From: Formicarius rufipectus
Taxonomy: Eukaryota; Chordata; Aves; Passeriformes; Formicariidae
DNA length: 64,000 nucleotides
Assembly (NCBI GenBank): GCA_013399695.1
Contig: VXAU01002494.1
Location: 36,958 to 100,957 of the forward strand
Reading direction: 5' to 3'
In this document: positions 1-14,034 of the stretch, piece after piece
How the letters are laid out: the number at the start of each line of letters is the position of its first letter
Position numbering within the stretch: the first letter of the stretch is position 1
The notes under the pieces: model-generated
Databases searched by the model: none
Told to the model about the DNA's origin: nothing
The model's input: the letters and a program-made list of their open reading frames with translations, nothing else
Program-made: the position numbers and the translations under genes

Positions 1-3000
1 AAAAAAAAAAGGAAAAAAAAAGGCAATGGGAACCCCTCTTGGACCAGCTTTGCACACAGCCTTATCTTTCAGTCATAAACAAAGTGCAATTTCTTCTTTT
101 GTATTTCCAGGTGCTCATTTTTAGCACCTTGTTTTAGTCAATTTTTTCAATAGAGAGAAAATAATCCACATACAATAATTCCATAGAAGTACATATGCTA
201 TCAATACATGAAATATATGCAATATATTTTTTAATATATTTTCTAAAACTTCAAGTTCATTTCTTTAGTTATAAAAATGGAGAGATTTCAGAACCAGAAT
301 ACAGTCTGTTTCTCCAGTGGAACTGCTAACTCAAAACAGTCCTGAGCGTCAAAGTTCGCTACTAATTCCCCTTCTTTCCCTGCCCTATTCCCTGTCATTT
401 CTCTGCCTAGTGTTGTCTCAGAACTGCATGGAGATATAACTTAGCTGAGTACCAGGCCTTACTCCTTTACCACTCAAACCACCCAGTTCCTGCTGAACTT
501 TTGCATTAACTTTTCTTTAACCCAAAAACAATTAAAGACTGTAATCATTCTCTAACACCAATGTTAATGCCACCACTGCTACATAATTAAATATTTCACT
601 GGCATCTGGAGAGGAGATCATGAATCATTTAATATTGCACAGTGGTGAGGATTTCAACCATGACCTCAACCAGGCTTCTCAGTCTTTACAGGGAGGGTAG
701 ACTATTTCCCTATCACTCCTTTTATAAGTAGGAAGCAGGTTGCACACTGCAGGCTTCCCCTTCATTAAAGGATAATACTTCACCTAAATTTCTTGGCACT
801 TCTAATTTAACTCCAGCACTATGATCATTTCAAAGAGGCAGTAAGTAGCTTGTATCCATACCTTCTACTATTATATGTTGAATCTTAGATGATGGATGCA
901 GAACCTCAAGGAGCTGATGCTTCTATTTCTTCCAAATTAAAAGCAAACCAAATATTTATGAAGAGTCTTTGTGTGATTAAAATCTATAATTGCTAGGGAA
1001 TTAATTTTCTATGTTTAAACAACTAGACTTAAGAAGTACCAAGGTGATCATAAAATTCAATGAGAGCTTTTATTGACTTAATGGTAATAAATAAATCTTT
1101 TATTTATCTAATCTGTTAAATTGATTTATTCACATAAACTGTCAAAGGAAAAACTAATATACAGCAGTAGCAGAAAGTAGCAGTAGCATTGTTCAGCCAC
1201 AAGGCTATTGTAGCTACTAGCTACAATAAAACTAGTGAAAATCTTATTAACAAACTTTCAAAAAGAAAATTTGCAACATTACTACATAAACTTATTTTAG
1301 AACATTTCATATGGTTCAACAACAAGGTGTGTCTTGAGGATACATACAAAAATTTGAAGGCACTTCTAAGTTATACATAAGTGCTGAGAAAACAAAAAAT
1401 TCCTCCTATTTGTGTTGCTATCATAACAAAATGTTCTGACTGCTAGGGAAAAAAAAGGAGGATCTTACCTCATGCATAGCTGAAGCGCAAATAATATGGT
1501 GTTATTTAACAAGCCCAACAGGGCATTGAATTTCCAGACTACCTTGGACACTCTGACATGTGAAATCTTCAACATGTCTTTTGAACACCAGAATTTTATC
1601 TCATGCTAGTAATGCCATATGTGATAGTCCAAGATCAGATTACCATAGTCATTGCACCAAATTTTAAATACCAGTTCACTCTATGCAAAGCCACAGTGAA
1701 GTAGGAGAGATTCAGAGGAGAAAATGACATAGACAACAGATTGTCCTTTGAGGTCCCTGCACATTGGCACAGGAGTAAGGCAGAATGTAAAAACCTGCAA
1801 ATACTTGAGTAGTAAAAGTAATTTTGCCAATGTTTCACCTAGGCTATCAAGCTGGTTTTATGCAAGAATATCCCCTACTGAGATCCATCAGTGGAAGTAG
1901 TGAGGTGAACTCTTGCTAATCCACCTACCTCAGAGCTAACTTTTTAGGTAAAGGAAGAATTCGTTTTCTCATTTTGACAGCAATGTTGTCCACTGCTCAC
2001 CTAAAGGCATTTAAATACTGCCTGTTTTTTACCATTGTGCAAGTCTCCACTTATCTGCACCTGAGCTTACAGGCTTCCCAAACAACTTGGGCTGGCAGGC
2101 TAAAAAGTAATTCTTGTTATTTTTACAATGCCGCTCAGAAGAATCAATTCTGATGATTTTAAGCATACTTTTGCAAAATACATTTATGGAGAAATGATAA
2201 CACTAAAGTTGGCAATCTGATTACCTAGTTTCAAAACAACATAAATTAAAATGGTTGCACTAACATACAAAGCTTCTATTACAGAGATTTACAAAGGTAA
2301 AGCTGAGTAAACTTGAATTACAGCAGCATTTCCCATGGCACTGTATTACTGGCAAGTCTATTTCTTCTTGCTCCAAAGTAGCTTTACTCAAAGGTTTTCT
2401 GTTTGAGAACCTCTGGCATAAGGTTTCTATGACAAAGTGCATGAGGAAAGCGCCTAGAATTGCATTGTCTAAATCAGCATAACTCAGTTTCTTTAAAAAG
2501 GAAAATCTGGCACCCTACAGGAGTCCTGATCTGTTCTACAGTAGGCCAAGTCCAGCAATGGCATGGAGATCTGAGATACCAGGACTGAGAGCCATAAAAC
2601 AAAGCAAGAAAAATCAAAAAAGTCAAAGCAACATTACAGTTGAAAAATCAAGCACTAAAAAATCTGGAAATTGAAGTGTTATGATTACTCCTTCACCATT
2701 AACTCAGATACCTTGCACATAGCCTCCTTTCAAATGCACAAATTAAACAATTAAGATAATGGTCTAGACTAACTAATACCCTGAGTCCCATCTCCAGGTG
2801 CTACAAAATGTCCCTTCTCCATTAAAGCTACTGCAGCTTTGCTGATTTAGATCAGTGGAGAATCTGGTGTAATAATACATTACCGTAGTCATTAAGTGGC
2901 TGAGTTAAAAGGTGAACAGGCAGGCTATAGGTTTCAAAAGCCTGATTCTTTTCCTTCCTTATCTCAGAGGTAGTTTCTGGGGAGGGGAATCAAATTTGTG

Positions 3001-6000
3001 CATGTTTTCAAAAGATAAAAGAAAATTTTAAGAGCATCTAGTGCCTAATACTGCTAAGGATGAAACAACAAGCCTTCTGTTCTCTTGCTCCTATTGATAA
3101 TCCTCATAAAGAGTCACTAAACGTCACGAATTTCAAGGTAAAGCTTATAGCAAATTGGTCACTAGGAACATTAAAAGTGAAGTTGAATATTTATAGACCT
3201 TTACAACATAAAAAACTCACAAATCACACTCTGTTTTCATGGATTTCTTCAGACTCAACTCAGGCTCTTGTGAGACTACATCTTGATGGAGCTGCATGAC
3301 AGAGAAATAGAGGAAGGCAAATCAGGAAATCATTTCACCTTCTTGACTCAATTCCACATGTAGTCTGTGCACACATAAATTCTGCTGCCAGATGGCTTTA
3401 ACTCCTGCCATTCCTTTGAGGTCATTAAGGATTTTCATAAGTGGGGGACAACCACACAAGCAAATACAACCCTAACCCCCATCTCTGCACATCTCTCTAC
3501 CAAGAAGGCTCTAGTGAAGCAAGAAAATTTTTCCAGCAGAGATGATTCTCCTACGGGCATGTGCTGTGGAAAGCAAGAAGTGAGAAGCAAATTCAAACTC
3601 CTTGTTTTTAGCTGTACAATATACAGATTTCTACCTCACAGAACAATCTCAATACACACCTAGCAAAAGCTACAAAAATAAGCTCTGTATGTGAAAACTT
3701 AGGTAATGATAAAGCCATCTGTGGTTTTACAAGTACACACTCTATGTCAAGCAGAACAATTACAAATCTCAATGGTGCTTTTTGTGATATTCTAACCATT
3801 AGATGCAAGGACTGCATAGTCAGTTGTGAGAACATCTGGAGAAACATACAATATGTGATTCCTATGTCACTGACTTGTAAGACCGTTTATTTAGTTGTTG
3901 CTTTTTCTTCCAGAGATCTAAACCTGAAAAAGATAAAAATGTGTGCTACCCTGAGAGGCTGAAAACATTCTCATTAATCACCCAGATGATTTTATTTCAC
4001 AGCCACACAGATCTGCAATAAAAGGTATATTAAAGCAACACAACTTCACTCTGGATCTCATTTCTTGAGTTGTAACAAGCTTGTCGGGACCAACTTACTT
4101 ATTGTAAAATTAACACATTTGGTCCAAAGTTCTTCACCCTAAACCATCAAACTGGTTCCTTCAAATAAGCATCCTCTCCTTGGAATTCATAGGAGTAACA
4201 AAGCAATGTTTAAAAGCATCACATTATGGTCCAACAATTTAAAAAGTACTTAGCTGAAAACTCTATCAAAGGCCACAGCTTTTCCTTAGACTAGAACACC
4301 AGGAATAGAGTGGGAGGAAATCAGTCTATTATAGAAATATATAAAGGAAAATTGGAGAACTCTGACAGGGAACTGAATATTGACTCAAGCCTTGTAGTAA
4401 TCACATTCTGAGACTCCTGGGGAGTGATTTTTAGTCTCAGAAGCACAGGGACAGCAGATAGTTGAATAATTCCTTTGTTTTTCCTTATCTAGCAAATCTA
4501 AGGAGAGGATTTCCCTTTCTACTAATTCATATTTCTTGTTTTTGCAGTCTGAAATCAATATAATTAAAAGAAAACAATGCTGTGGAGAAGTATGACACTC
4601 ATGACCATATAAGCAATACATTTGTAAATATAAAACAGTAGAACTAAACTATCAATTCTTACATCCAAGTAAGAATGAGAACTTTCCAGGTTTTTTATTT
4701 GTCTGTTTTCACCATAAACAGAAGAGTCTTGCATGACATTTTTTCCTCACATACCAAAATGAAACCCCTTTTGAAAGTAGATCTGATCTGAGTACAGTAC
4801 TGCTGCTGTAAATGTCCTTGATAAGTGGAGTTCAGGGCAAGATGGTACAAGAACTGGTAAGACTGCTCCCAGCCCACAGAAGTCTCTCACTGGTGCCTTT
4901 GCAATAGAGGCAAAGGCTATGAAGAATACCACTGTGAAAAGACTAGCTGAAAGGTGAATTAGAAAGGCCTTGATATCTGGGCCTGAATTTTAAAAAGTGG
5001 TAATCAAACCAGCATTTAGCATTTCCAGTATCAAAATATTTCTGCATCCCTTGTCCTATTACTTCATCAGAGCCTCCTCACATTTATTTCCTTCTCCTCT
5101 TTCTTTCTTTCTTCCTTCTCATTCTCTATAGCCTTGCCCACTCTGTTACTTTCAGCTTTATCCTTGTCTACTCTTCTGTCTTGCCTCACATGTTATGAAT
5201 TCTTATCTTATTTATGGAAGTTCAAGCCTACAAAATACTGGTTTTATCTCCATCCAGCATTCCTATGCAATGTCCTAGCAAAATCCTCAGCATAAACCAA
5301 GCAAATTAAAAATGCACTTCAGGACCTCTGAATAAGATTTTTAGAAAACTATTGAAGGTTATTTTGTTTGTTTGCTTGCTCATTTGCTTTTTTAAATTCA
5401 GTATCTGTGGACCTATGTTTTGCTACTACAGAAAGCTGTTGCTTCTCTGCTGTAGCATTGCATGCATTCACTCAGAACAGCTCATAACTCAGCTCATAAT
5501 AGTCATGCCTCTCTCTCAGATTGCATAGGAATACTCATCCTCATGCATTCTGCCACTGCTGATCACAACTATGCTGCCTCCAGGCTTGGTGTTTTTGCTG
5601 AGATCAAGAGATGTACTGGCAGGTATCTGTCCTCATGCTGCTTGGTAAGGAGCTGAAATTAGCAACCTTGAAACGGTTGTAACTTGGTACTATCATTACA
5701 AAGATGTTTGAACCTTGTTGATAGCGGGTGTATGACACCAAAGCAACCAGCAGCTAAAACTGCGATGGCTGTAATTCAAGGCCCACAGTGACATCTGCTG
5801 GAATGCCTCTCTCTGAAGTACTGTGACAAGACATGTTTGAATCCCATAAAAGAGCCTTTTTTCCTTTCAATATCAAAAGAAAGGAAATTGGTAACATGAA
5901 ATCATCTTTAATCTTCAAAGATGAGCACCTGAGAGGAAATATTGAACATATTGAATGTGGCTCACACTGCAAAATTAATCCCAAACCCTTTGGCATGCCT

Positions 6001-8575
6001 CTTTCCTACCCAATTGTTCTCTTCACGCAGAAGCCTGAAAAACGAAGAACGTGAGCACGCTTGCAGTGTAGTCAGAGATAATGTGTACTCAAGCTGGCAT
6101 CTTCTTTTGATCACTTCTTTGAGAGTGTAGCTCCTGATCAGAGCAAGAGAATCATCAGGTTTCCAACAGAGTGTTAAATCCATCCAAGTTTTCCCAACCA
6201 CAGATTTTTTCCTCTTCTACCAAGCAGAGTGTTAAAATCCTCCATATCTTAATTGACCAACTTGAGCATACTCCTACAGCATACCAAACACATTTGAAAA
6301 CTTGGGCCTGCTTTCAGTAGCAGTTGTAATAGGATTTTAACAATACTAATTCCGGTTCTACCTCCATGGCCTTTTTCCTAATTTTTTTTGTTGTTGTTGC
6401 TATTGTTGTTAACTGAAATGTCCTTCTTTAAATATGAAGAACATCATAGTATTAACAAGAAACTACTTTCGGTCAGGCCTTTTTGGCTGACCTTTCTATA
6501 TGCTGAGGGTAGGAGCAGGCACATACAAGGGAGATGGTTTGACCACCCTGGGAATGAGAACATGCAGTTCATTTCAGGATACGTCTAAGTGTCCAGCCCC
6601 ATTGTGTAGACTGGAAGAGTAGGCCTGGTAAGTCAGAACTTTTTGAACAGCAGCATATAAGAAAAAGAGAAACTGTGAGAGAACAACAAAATTCAGAAGA
6701 ACAGAGAAGTCCGCAGGTCACTTTACAAGGCTCAGAGCAGCCATGATGTTGGGCACCTTGAAGCTTCCCAGAGGTGGCAGTGGGACAGAGAGGGAAGAAG
6801 TTGCAGGAGAAATAGGCATCACAAGAACTGGACAGGGAAGAAAGCTTTTTGACAATCCTTTGTAAAAAAAGCAATAACAGATATTACATACCTTTCTGCA
6901 TCAAGAACTTGAAGAACCTTAACACAGGTTTGTTTATTTGTTCCTTTTTTCTGTATTTAAAACCTGATCCATAGTAATAGTTAAAAACACGAGATTTCTA
7001 TTTGGTAGAATTCGTCAAAGTGCATATTTTTCTGTTTATAGGAGATCTGGGGAGAATCTTTGCATACTTGGGGGGAAAGTACATAAAATATACCTTATAA
7101 TATATACTTCAGCAACGCAGGAAGATTTAGTTAAATATTAATGTGATCAAACGCAAGTTCTTCTGAATTAATGAAGCAAATTGAGCTATTTCTATTCAAG
7201 TGATCTAATACAAAATTAAATATTTGGTTTGCTGTTCATCATAGAAAATGTCTGTTGGTTGGTTTGTTTTGGTTTGGCTTTTCTTCCCTAATATTAAGAA
7301 AAATAAATTATAAAAATAAATTCATGGTATTTTTCACAGAAAGTTCAGTTATGCAGGAAATTCACTAAGAAACTTTGAGCAACTATCATCAACCTATTTA
7401 TTTAGGTTTCACTGCCAGCTGCTGATGCTTGCACCAAATGAAAACATTTTAAAGACTTGATAACATTTCTATTAATTTTATCTAAGTGGAAGTTGATGTT
7501 TATGTAGATGGTACTGAATAGCACCCTCATTTTGTTCAAATCTTGGATCCTTGTTTCAAATCTTGGCTCCATAGTTCAAACTGCCTTATTATGTCAAAAT
7601 TTTAAGTCCCTAATAAAATAATCTGACAGTCAGAATATATCCCTTTTTCTAAACCTTATTACAATTGTTTTTCTTGAAAGCTATAGGTGCAGGGTTTGTT
7701 TTCCAGAACATACATGATCTGATTTTGAACATTCCCTTGAATTATTTATGAAAGATTCCACATGAATATGAACAAATATTAGTCACTAAAAAAAAGGGGA
7801 GGTTGTCTTATTTTGTTATAATTTCTGAAACTTGAGAATAAGGAACATTTTTTGAGTCATTGTTTGATCAATGTATTCAACATATTGAAAATAATAGTTT
7901 GATTTTCAATAACATTTTTTGAAGTCTATATATTACAAGAATGAATTTTCATATCTGTATAAAGCTGTAAACAGTGGTTGAAATGTAAGGGCTTTTTTTC
8001 TCTTCAAGCCAGAATGATCAGGATACAAACACTTCTCCAAAACAATGCAGTCATTTCAATGATAACTTCTATTTAACACTGTAGGAAGGACCATTTATAA
8101 AAGGCACATCCTCAACCTCTGACGCAGAGGATATCAACAAATATAGATAGAAAAAAAAAAAGGAAAATTATAAAACAGGATGAAATTTGAGCAAACTATT
8201 ACAGAAACACACATTACTTATCATTAAGAAGAGTATAGCCATCTCTGTACTATTATTAAAGTGATTTAGTCCAGTTGACAGTTCTAACACTTGAAGAGCT
8301 TAAAAAATTTTTCAACTAGAAATGTAGCAGTGCCAAAACCACATCAGATGTGCCTTTAAGAAATCATTCTATGCCACCTACTATGTTAACACTGTGATTT
8401 TTGATCATTGGCTTTAGCTACAAGAGTTTATGAAATGGGTGAATTATTTTTCACCCATTCCACAATCCCTACAGAACAAACGTACCCTGTTATCTTGTCC
8501 ACCCAGTAAAGCAGGCAAGATATAAGGGGCATTCTCTAGTTAGACTGCAATATTATTAGCTCATCTGGAAACCAC
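1..8575. other. Unique AT-rich DNA, no gene seen
   Basis: No recognisable repeat family, gene or RNA. It holds a pyrimidine-rich patch at about 5085-5125, an imperfect direct repeat caaatcttgg(a/c)tcc at 7538-7570, and the small hairpin at 8434-8459. The open frames (up to 101 codons at 6569-6874 minus) show no domain or splice context. Intergenic or deep intronic DNA are both possible. Confidence 0.75.
8434..8459. repeat. Perfect short inverted repeat
   Basis: Nine-base arms (aatgggtga / tcacccatt) around an 8-base AT loop. It is too short to assign a function, with no T-run or gene beside it. Just upstream of the 8576 LTR. Confidence 0.7.
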
Positions 8576-9367
8576 TGTTATGGTCTGGTTGTTAAAATTA
8601 TTAGAAATGCCTCTGCCTAAATTAAGGTACAAATGAGACCAGAAACAAAAGATCATAGTATGGGTTTTATTTAATTGTAAATGTGAGGTAGAGAAAGAGA
8701 GAAAGAAACAGGAGAAAGGAGAGGCGGCAAGAAAGTGACAGAGAGAGACTAAAATAGAGAACGTATCACCACTGTGGAACCTGGCAGCAGGTTTTTCTGG
8801 TCTTCTTGATGATAAGAGTCCCACAAAACACAGAAAGCAATGCATTAATACATGTTTAGGAGATACCCAGGCACCTCCCGTAAGGTGGTGGGGGGAAATC
8901 TTTGCAGTCTCTTGCAACAAGGTATGGATTTATTACCTTGATTGGATCAAGAGCAGTCCTCTGGTGGTAGAAGGCCTCAGGAATGGGTTTGAGGAGGGCA
9001 CTTTGGGGATCTTGAATGGTTTATGACCCTTCTCAGCTGCCTCTCACCTGAACGTCCCATGTGTACATGGTCTTCCCAGAGGATGGGGGTTTAATCCTTC
9101 AGTTTGGTGTGCAGAGATTTTACCGTCATACGCCTAAAACCCTTCTCCTCCACCACTCCCTGGGCCTTGCTTACTTCTCTTCAGACCTGAGATCACTAAA
9201 CAATAGTCTTATCTCAAGTTTCCATTCACAGTCCAAATTTCAGTCAGGAGGCATTGGAAGAGGGGTGCTTCCGTGGTCACAGATAGTCAGTTTCTTGCGG
9301 TTTGACAAAAAGTCTTTCTATGATTTTGACAATGTTTAAGACATTACCAACATTTCAGTCCACCACA
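8576..9367 (-). mobile_element. Solo LTR, probable ERVL-type, imperfect TSD
   Basis: On the + strand it begins TGTTATGG and ends CCACCACA, so on the minus strand it starts TGTGGTGGACTG, like the 63-kb LTR. The flanking 5-mers are ACCAC (8571-8575) and AACAC (9368-9372), four of five matching. On the minus strand AAATAAAACCC near 8660-8672 gives a poly(A) signal close to the presumed R/U5 end, supporting minus orientation. A purine-rich tract (8690-8750) and a GC-rich block around 8880-9160 lie inside. The open frames here (8561-8920 minus, 9061-9339 plus) lack any recognisable domain. Confidence 0.62.
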
Positions 9368-12300
9368 AACACTTAGCAGTAAATCACTCATATGAAGGTA
9401 ATTATTCCTCTTTTAATCATTTCCAGCTGTTTGAGTGCAGTTGCCATTCCTTCATACTTCAGACCAATTCAAGCATTTTCCTAGGACCCTCCTGGCCCTG
9501 TCCCCTTGCAAGAAATAACAATACAACTAATACAAAGAGCTCTTTCCTCATTGCATAATATGTACACAGGCACACATACCCATTCTAATTTGGAACTACT
9601 AGGTAATTAGACCCCTCTATAGAATTAGTGACTCAAGACATAGCAGTAATTCGTCTGATGCCAGACTGGTGGTCATTCCTTCTCTGATGCTATGCAACGA
9701 ACCACCTTCTTACTCGACAGTGTATTCCATCAAACTTTGGTTATTCAGTGTTAACTGAAAAGTAATTCTCTTTCTTCTCTTCTCATGCCTGCCTGCAACC
9801 ACCTGCTGGTTCTCCTGGTCAGGCCACAGAAGTACAGGCCATTGCAGTGGAGCAGCAGAGCATACTCTCAGGCACACCACATGATTTTGAGGTTGTCCTG
9901 TGCAGGGCCAGGAGCTGAACTTTGATGACCCTTGTGGGTCCTTTGCAGCTCAGGATATTGTATGATTCTATGATTTTACTCAGCTAGCTTACAGACAAGC
10001 TTGGCCATGGATCCTTCTGTGATCTGATAGTTATCCAGGCTCTCACAAAATCTCAGACTTTTCTCACATGAATATGTGATTATTGTCTATTGCCTTAAAG
10101 TCAAGGCAGGGCATCATTCAGCCTGATTGCCTGCTTGGGAGACACAACACTAACAAATGCTGTCTGATTTTACTGATGGTCTAATGACTTAAACGTCCCT
10201 TTACCTCTGAGAGCCCAAATAGAATATTGGGTATGTCACACAATTTCTTTGCTGTAGCAGTGATGCTTTCAAACCTCGTAATTAAATAGCTCCTACAAAG
10301 AGCTAGGTAAAGTTGTTCTGCTACAAAAGTTGAAGAATGACAAAGGGGTAAAAATAGGTAAACTAAACTCAAACCCAGCAATTAGTGTTTGGGGGACACT
10401 GGTGGGATGGAAGTGATAGAGGTACAGCCAGCTACTGCCACAAACACAGAATGATGACTTCAGTTTTTAAAGTATGACACAAAAAGTACATGTAACAGCA
10501 TAAGATGTTTCTGAATCATGCAGAGAGCTGTTCTGAAGACTCCCTCAGCTTAGTTGTTTCTTTTCTGTCTGCCTCAGAAGGCACTCATTTTCTGTAGACT
10601 CTATACATATTTTCCCATAGATTTATGTCTTATACTATATGTAGACATTGTTGAAGCCTACAGAATGAACTAAACATACTCCAGTAATATTATTCCAGAT
10701 GTTTCACTTCAGCTACTTATAAAGCAGTTTATAAAGTGCTAGCTGAGATAAGCTCAGTAATAAATATTACTGTCAGCATCTTTCGATTTTTCACCTTTAG
10801 ACACATCAGCTCTGTCTCCTGAAGTGTTTTCTGATTCACATAGAATCTAAAAATCATAAAGAACTGTGCTAACATACTTCAGTCCAAACACATTTAAAGC
10901 TTCACCATGATCAAAGATGACAATGCCAACACTTGCAAAAGATATTCTTTAAAACACTCTTTTTCTGACACTAGAATTCTTTACATAAACAGCCCTTTTT
11001 TCCAGCATAAATTGTAAGAGGAACATTTTAACAGGTGTCATATGTTTGTAGTACAGTTTGCATTTCCTTCATTGTGCTGTATTTCACTTCCTCCTGCAAG
11101 TACTCCTGCAAGTTTTTCTCTAGTACAGTTTCTTGTTTTACTTCTAGAACTCAGTATTATAGAGAAAACTTCAATATGGAGAATATTCTCCAAAACTGCA
11201 GCCAGTTCATTCTGCATTTCTGTCTTCTGACAAAATCAGTGAAGCCTCTTCATTATTATTAGGAAGTAAATGTATCAGAAACATTTGCAAGACTTACCAG
11301 AAAATCACCTGGGACGGTCAAAAATTTTAAACCTCTGGCAGGCTATAAAGAATATTTCCCATAAAAATTCTACATTTATATAATATTCATGTATATATTA
11401 TGACCAGTTCATACATCACAGTCCCAGTTAGACTGACAGTAACTTCTTGACTTAATGAGAACAAGCTTTTCCTGCTAGATTTTAGAGGTAGAAGGCCCAA
11501 CTAAAATGGTCTATCTGAGCTGCAGAACACTGACAGGCCACAGAAAGTCTTCCAGTAGTTTCCATGCTGAGTCAAAAAAATTCACAGATGCATAAGCACA
11601 TATGTCTGTCAAAAAGTATCCAAAAAGTTCTATTTAAAGACTTAACCCAGGGAACAATATATCATTTCTCTGCTTCTTATTTTTCTTATCTGGTTCATAT
11701 TTGTATGTCATTGTTTCGTAAGAAATTTTCAAAGTTTGGTATCTTTACCTCACACAGGAAATTTTAGGCATCAGTAGTTACTTTTTAACTTTCTCTTCAA
11801 CATATGAATATTTACACACTGTGTTTATAAATTAAAGAAGAAAATCTCAAAAATATGCTGCTTAGTCATGGGGGATAAATAGCATGATTCATAAAGACTT
11901 AGACGGTAATAAAGTTAATACAAAACATGCACTGTACCAAATGTTCCCTTATACAGGATATGACAATCCCCAAAATTTTACTTTTTGTGAAGAATTAAAT
12001 GGTGTGACATGTCTCATTTAAGGTTGTTTTAGTCACAGTGGTCTGGTTAGTTTCCAGGATAGTAGGTACAGTGGACACTGATGAACAAAGACACCTTTTC
12101 ATCCATTTTCTAGGCAATTTTTGATGGTATATCATCTTGGGTATCTGTGAGTCACAGTGCAGGCTTCACACAGTTCAGTGATGATGTATAGAGATTCCCA
12201 CACAAGTATCATTATGCCAGGAAAAGGTTCAGTTTCACTTACCATACATTTTAAATAAATGGCTTTCTGCTTTTTCAAACCTTTCAAAACACCTAATTCC

Positions 12301-12659
12301 AGTGCTATTATAAAACCATCCTTTTGGCAAACATTATTTATCCCTGCACAGTGTATTGACACTTCTCTCTAGTGGTTTAATTTTGTACAAAGAACAGCTC
12401 AAATTCTTCCTGCTACTCAGGTGACATTTTAAAAAGCATAGAGTCCCCTTTAGAGTCTGTAGGTCATATACATACACAACCTAACAAGAGTTCATGGACT
12501 TCTAAGGTGTCTTAGTATAGGGGAAAACTAAGATGTTAAATCACCACAACCTTTGAAACTAATAGACTTTAATCAGCGAATGTATAGAAAAGGATAACAG
12601 TTCTTAGCTACATATATATATAACTAAAACAGAACAAACAGCAACACCATAACAAAAAA
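9368..12659. other. Unique AT-rich DNA with one CR1 end
   Basis: Apart from CR1 at 9895-9977 and a two-copy tandem duplication near 11090, nothing is recognised. Overlapping short frames at 11035-11262 have no known product. Confidence 0.7.
9895..9977 (+). mobile_element. CR1 LINE 3' end fragment
   Basis: It contains the CR1 terminal block (gatgacccttgtgggtcc, then agctcaggatatt) followed by two copies of the octamer-like terminal repeat atgattct at 9962-9976. CR1 is the dominant LINE of birds. It is severely 5'-truncated with no ORF2 coding left. Some similarity may extend a little upstream of 9895. Confidence 0.85.
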
Positions 12660-13265
12660 CCTTTAATTGTGTTCTACTTCTGCTCCTTTCGGTGCAGTTA
12701 TATTTATAGACAGCAAGAGGCGATGCCACACCTCAAAAGGCAGCGGCCGTGAGGGTCACTCCAGGGCACTCCAACAACGCACGTGGGTATGGCGGCCAGC
12801 AAGACTTGATGAAACCCTTCCAGTGGGCAGGGCAAGGACCCTCTCCCATCGTCCTTGTCTGAAAAGGATAACACTGCAGGGTGGGGGGGTGAGGGAGTGA
12901 GGGAAGGCAGGGTCCTGCAACCCCTCTGCAGGCAGCATCAGCCCCCAGGGCAGTCCACAGCAAAACCGAGGTAGTGGTGAATGTTCCCCGTCCGGAGAAC
13001 AGCACAGAGCACCCAGAGCTGGGGGCTGAGCCAAAGGAGCTCCCTCCAAGATGCTTCCACCAGCCCAGCAGTGGTGGCTCCCACTCCAGCAGCCTCAGAG
13101 AAGTGGTGAAGTATAAAACCTGGAAAAAAGCTTTCTTCATTGCCCCACCTCCCCTACCCTCCACTTCCCCAGGTCCTCCCCAGTGATTAAGCCGGAATTG
13201 AGAGCCGCTAGCCATCCTTTGTTAGCTGGCTCCAAGCGTGGGTAGTCGGGGCAGGGCCCTACCTC
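12660..13265. other. Isolated GC-rich island of unknown nature
   Basis: About 600 bases of sharply higher GC than both flanks, with several CpGs (for example near 12742, 12791 and 13200). The minus strand has a TATA-like CTATAAATATAAC at about 12699-12711 and ATTAAA about 40 bases further on, which could be an LTR U3-R junction. The opposite reading is a small CpG-island-like segment. Overlapping open frames (12733-13215 minus, 160 codons; 12974-13186 plus) are long because GC-rich DNA has few stops; the peptides are Gly/Pro/Ser-rich without a known domain. I found no sibling copy in the window. Confidence 0.4.
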
Positions 13266-13596
13266 CCAAACCTCCGCTTCATAAGGAAAAAAAAAATTCC
13301 ATAAAAGGATTCAAAGCTATAACATAAGGTATGTTTGTACTATGAAATAAAAAGGCAGCTAAGAAGCAAAACTGAGTACCAGACCTTTTTGCATTATTTC
13401 CTTGTTAGTTCAATATTTGATCTGTTTTTAAATGCACCAAAGACGTCCCTAGAACCTGCTATCCAGGAAAAAACCTCTAAGGAATGTTAATATAAGCCAG
13501 TCAACACTACTTAGCCTTAAAGGCAAGAACTACTGTCATGCCTTCTTATATTTAGGAGTAACTACTCGTTCTTATAGCCACCACTAGAGACATTCC

Positions 13597-14034
13597 TGGG
13601 TGAGACAGGAGAGCAGAAAAACAGTCCTTTATTTTGCCTGTCAAGAATCGAGCTTGTGAAAAACAATCTCAGACACTCAAATGGGTTCGAATAAGAGTAT
13701 TATATGGCGAAAGCAAACAGCATACTGGATGCAGCGGGAGTCCTGGTTCCCCAAAAACTGCATACTAAACACAGCGCAGATTGGGAGTTTATCCAGTTAC
13801 TTCTTACATATTCATTACATTATATACATATACATTTCACAATGTGATCCTAAACAGTCTTCAACATATGTTTCTTTATTGTGTCAGTCCCATCCACTAT
13901 AATTCACAACTTCCTTGACTAAGGGCTCAGGGAAACTAAACAGTTCTACCATAATTCACATTACCTTGATAAAGAAGAGAAATTAAACTGTTTCACCATA
14001 ATTCACACACTTCCTTTGTGGGGGTGTAATAACA
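13597..14034 (-). mobile_element. Probable solo LTR with triplicated U3 motif
   Basis: Read on the minus strand, this has an LTR layout. A U3 region contains three spaced copies of a TGTGAATTATxGTG motif (aattcaca on + at 13901, 13953 and 14000, spacing 52 and 47). Next come a TATA-like CATATAATAC near 13703-13712, an AATAAA (about 13627-13632), and a short U5-like end finishing at TCACCCA (13597). Possible 6-bp flanks are CATTCC and CATTTG, four of six matching, so the exact ends are uncertain. Tandem U3 repeats often act as retroviral enhancers; that role is inference here. No internal genes are present. Confidence 0.55.

Noticed and set aside
12733..13215. 160-codon minus-strand open frame
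   Set aside because: GC-rich island gives long frames on both strands; peptide has no recognisable domain.
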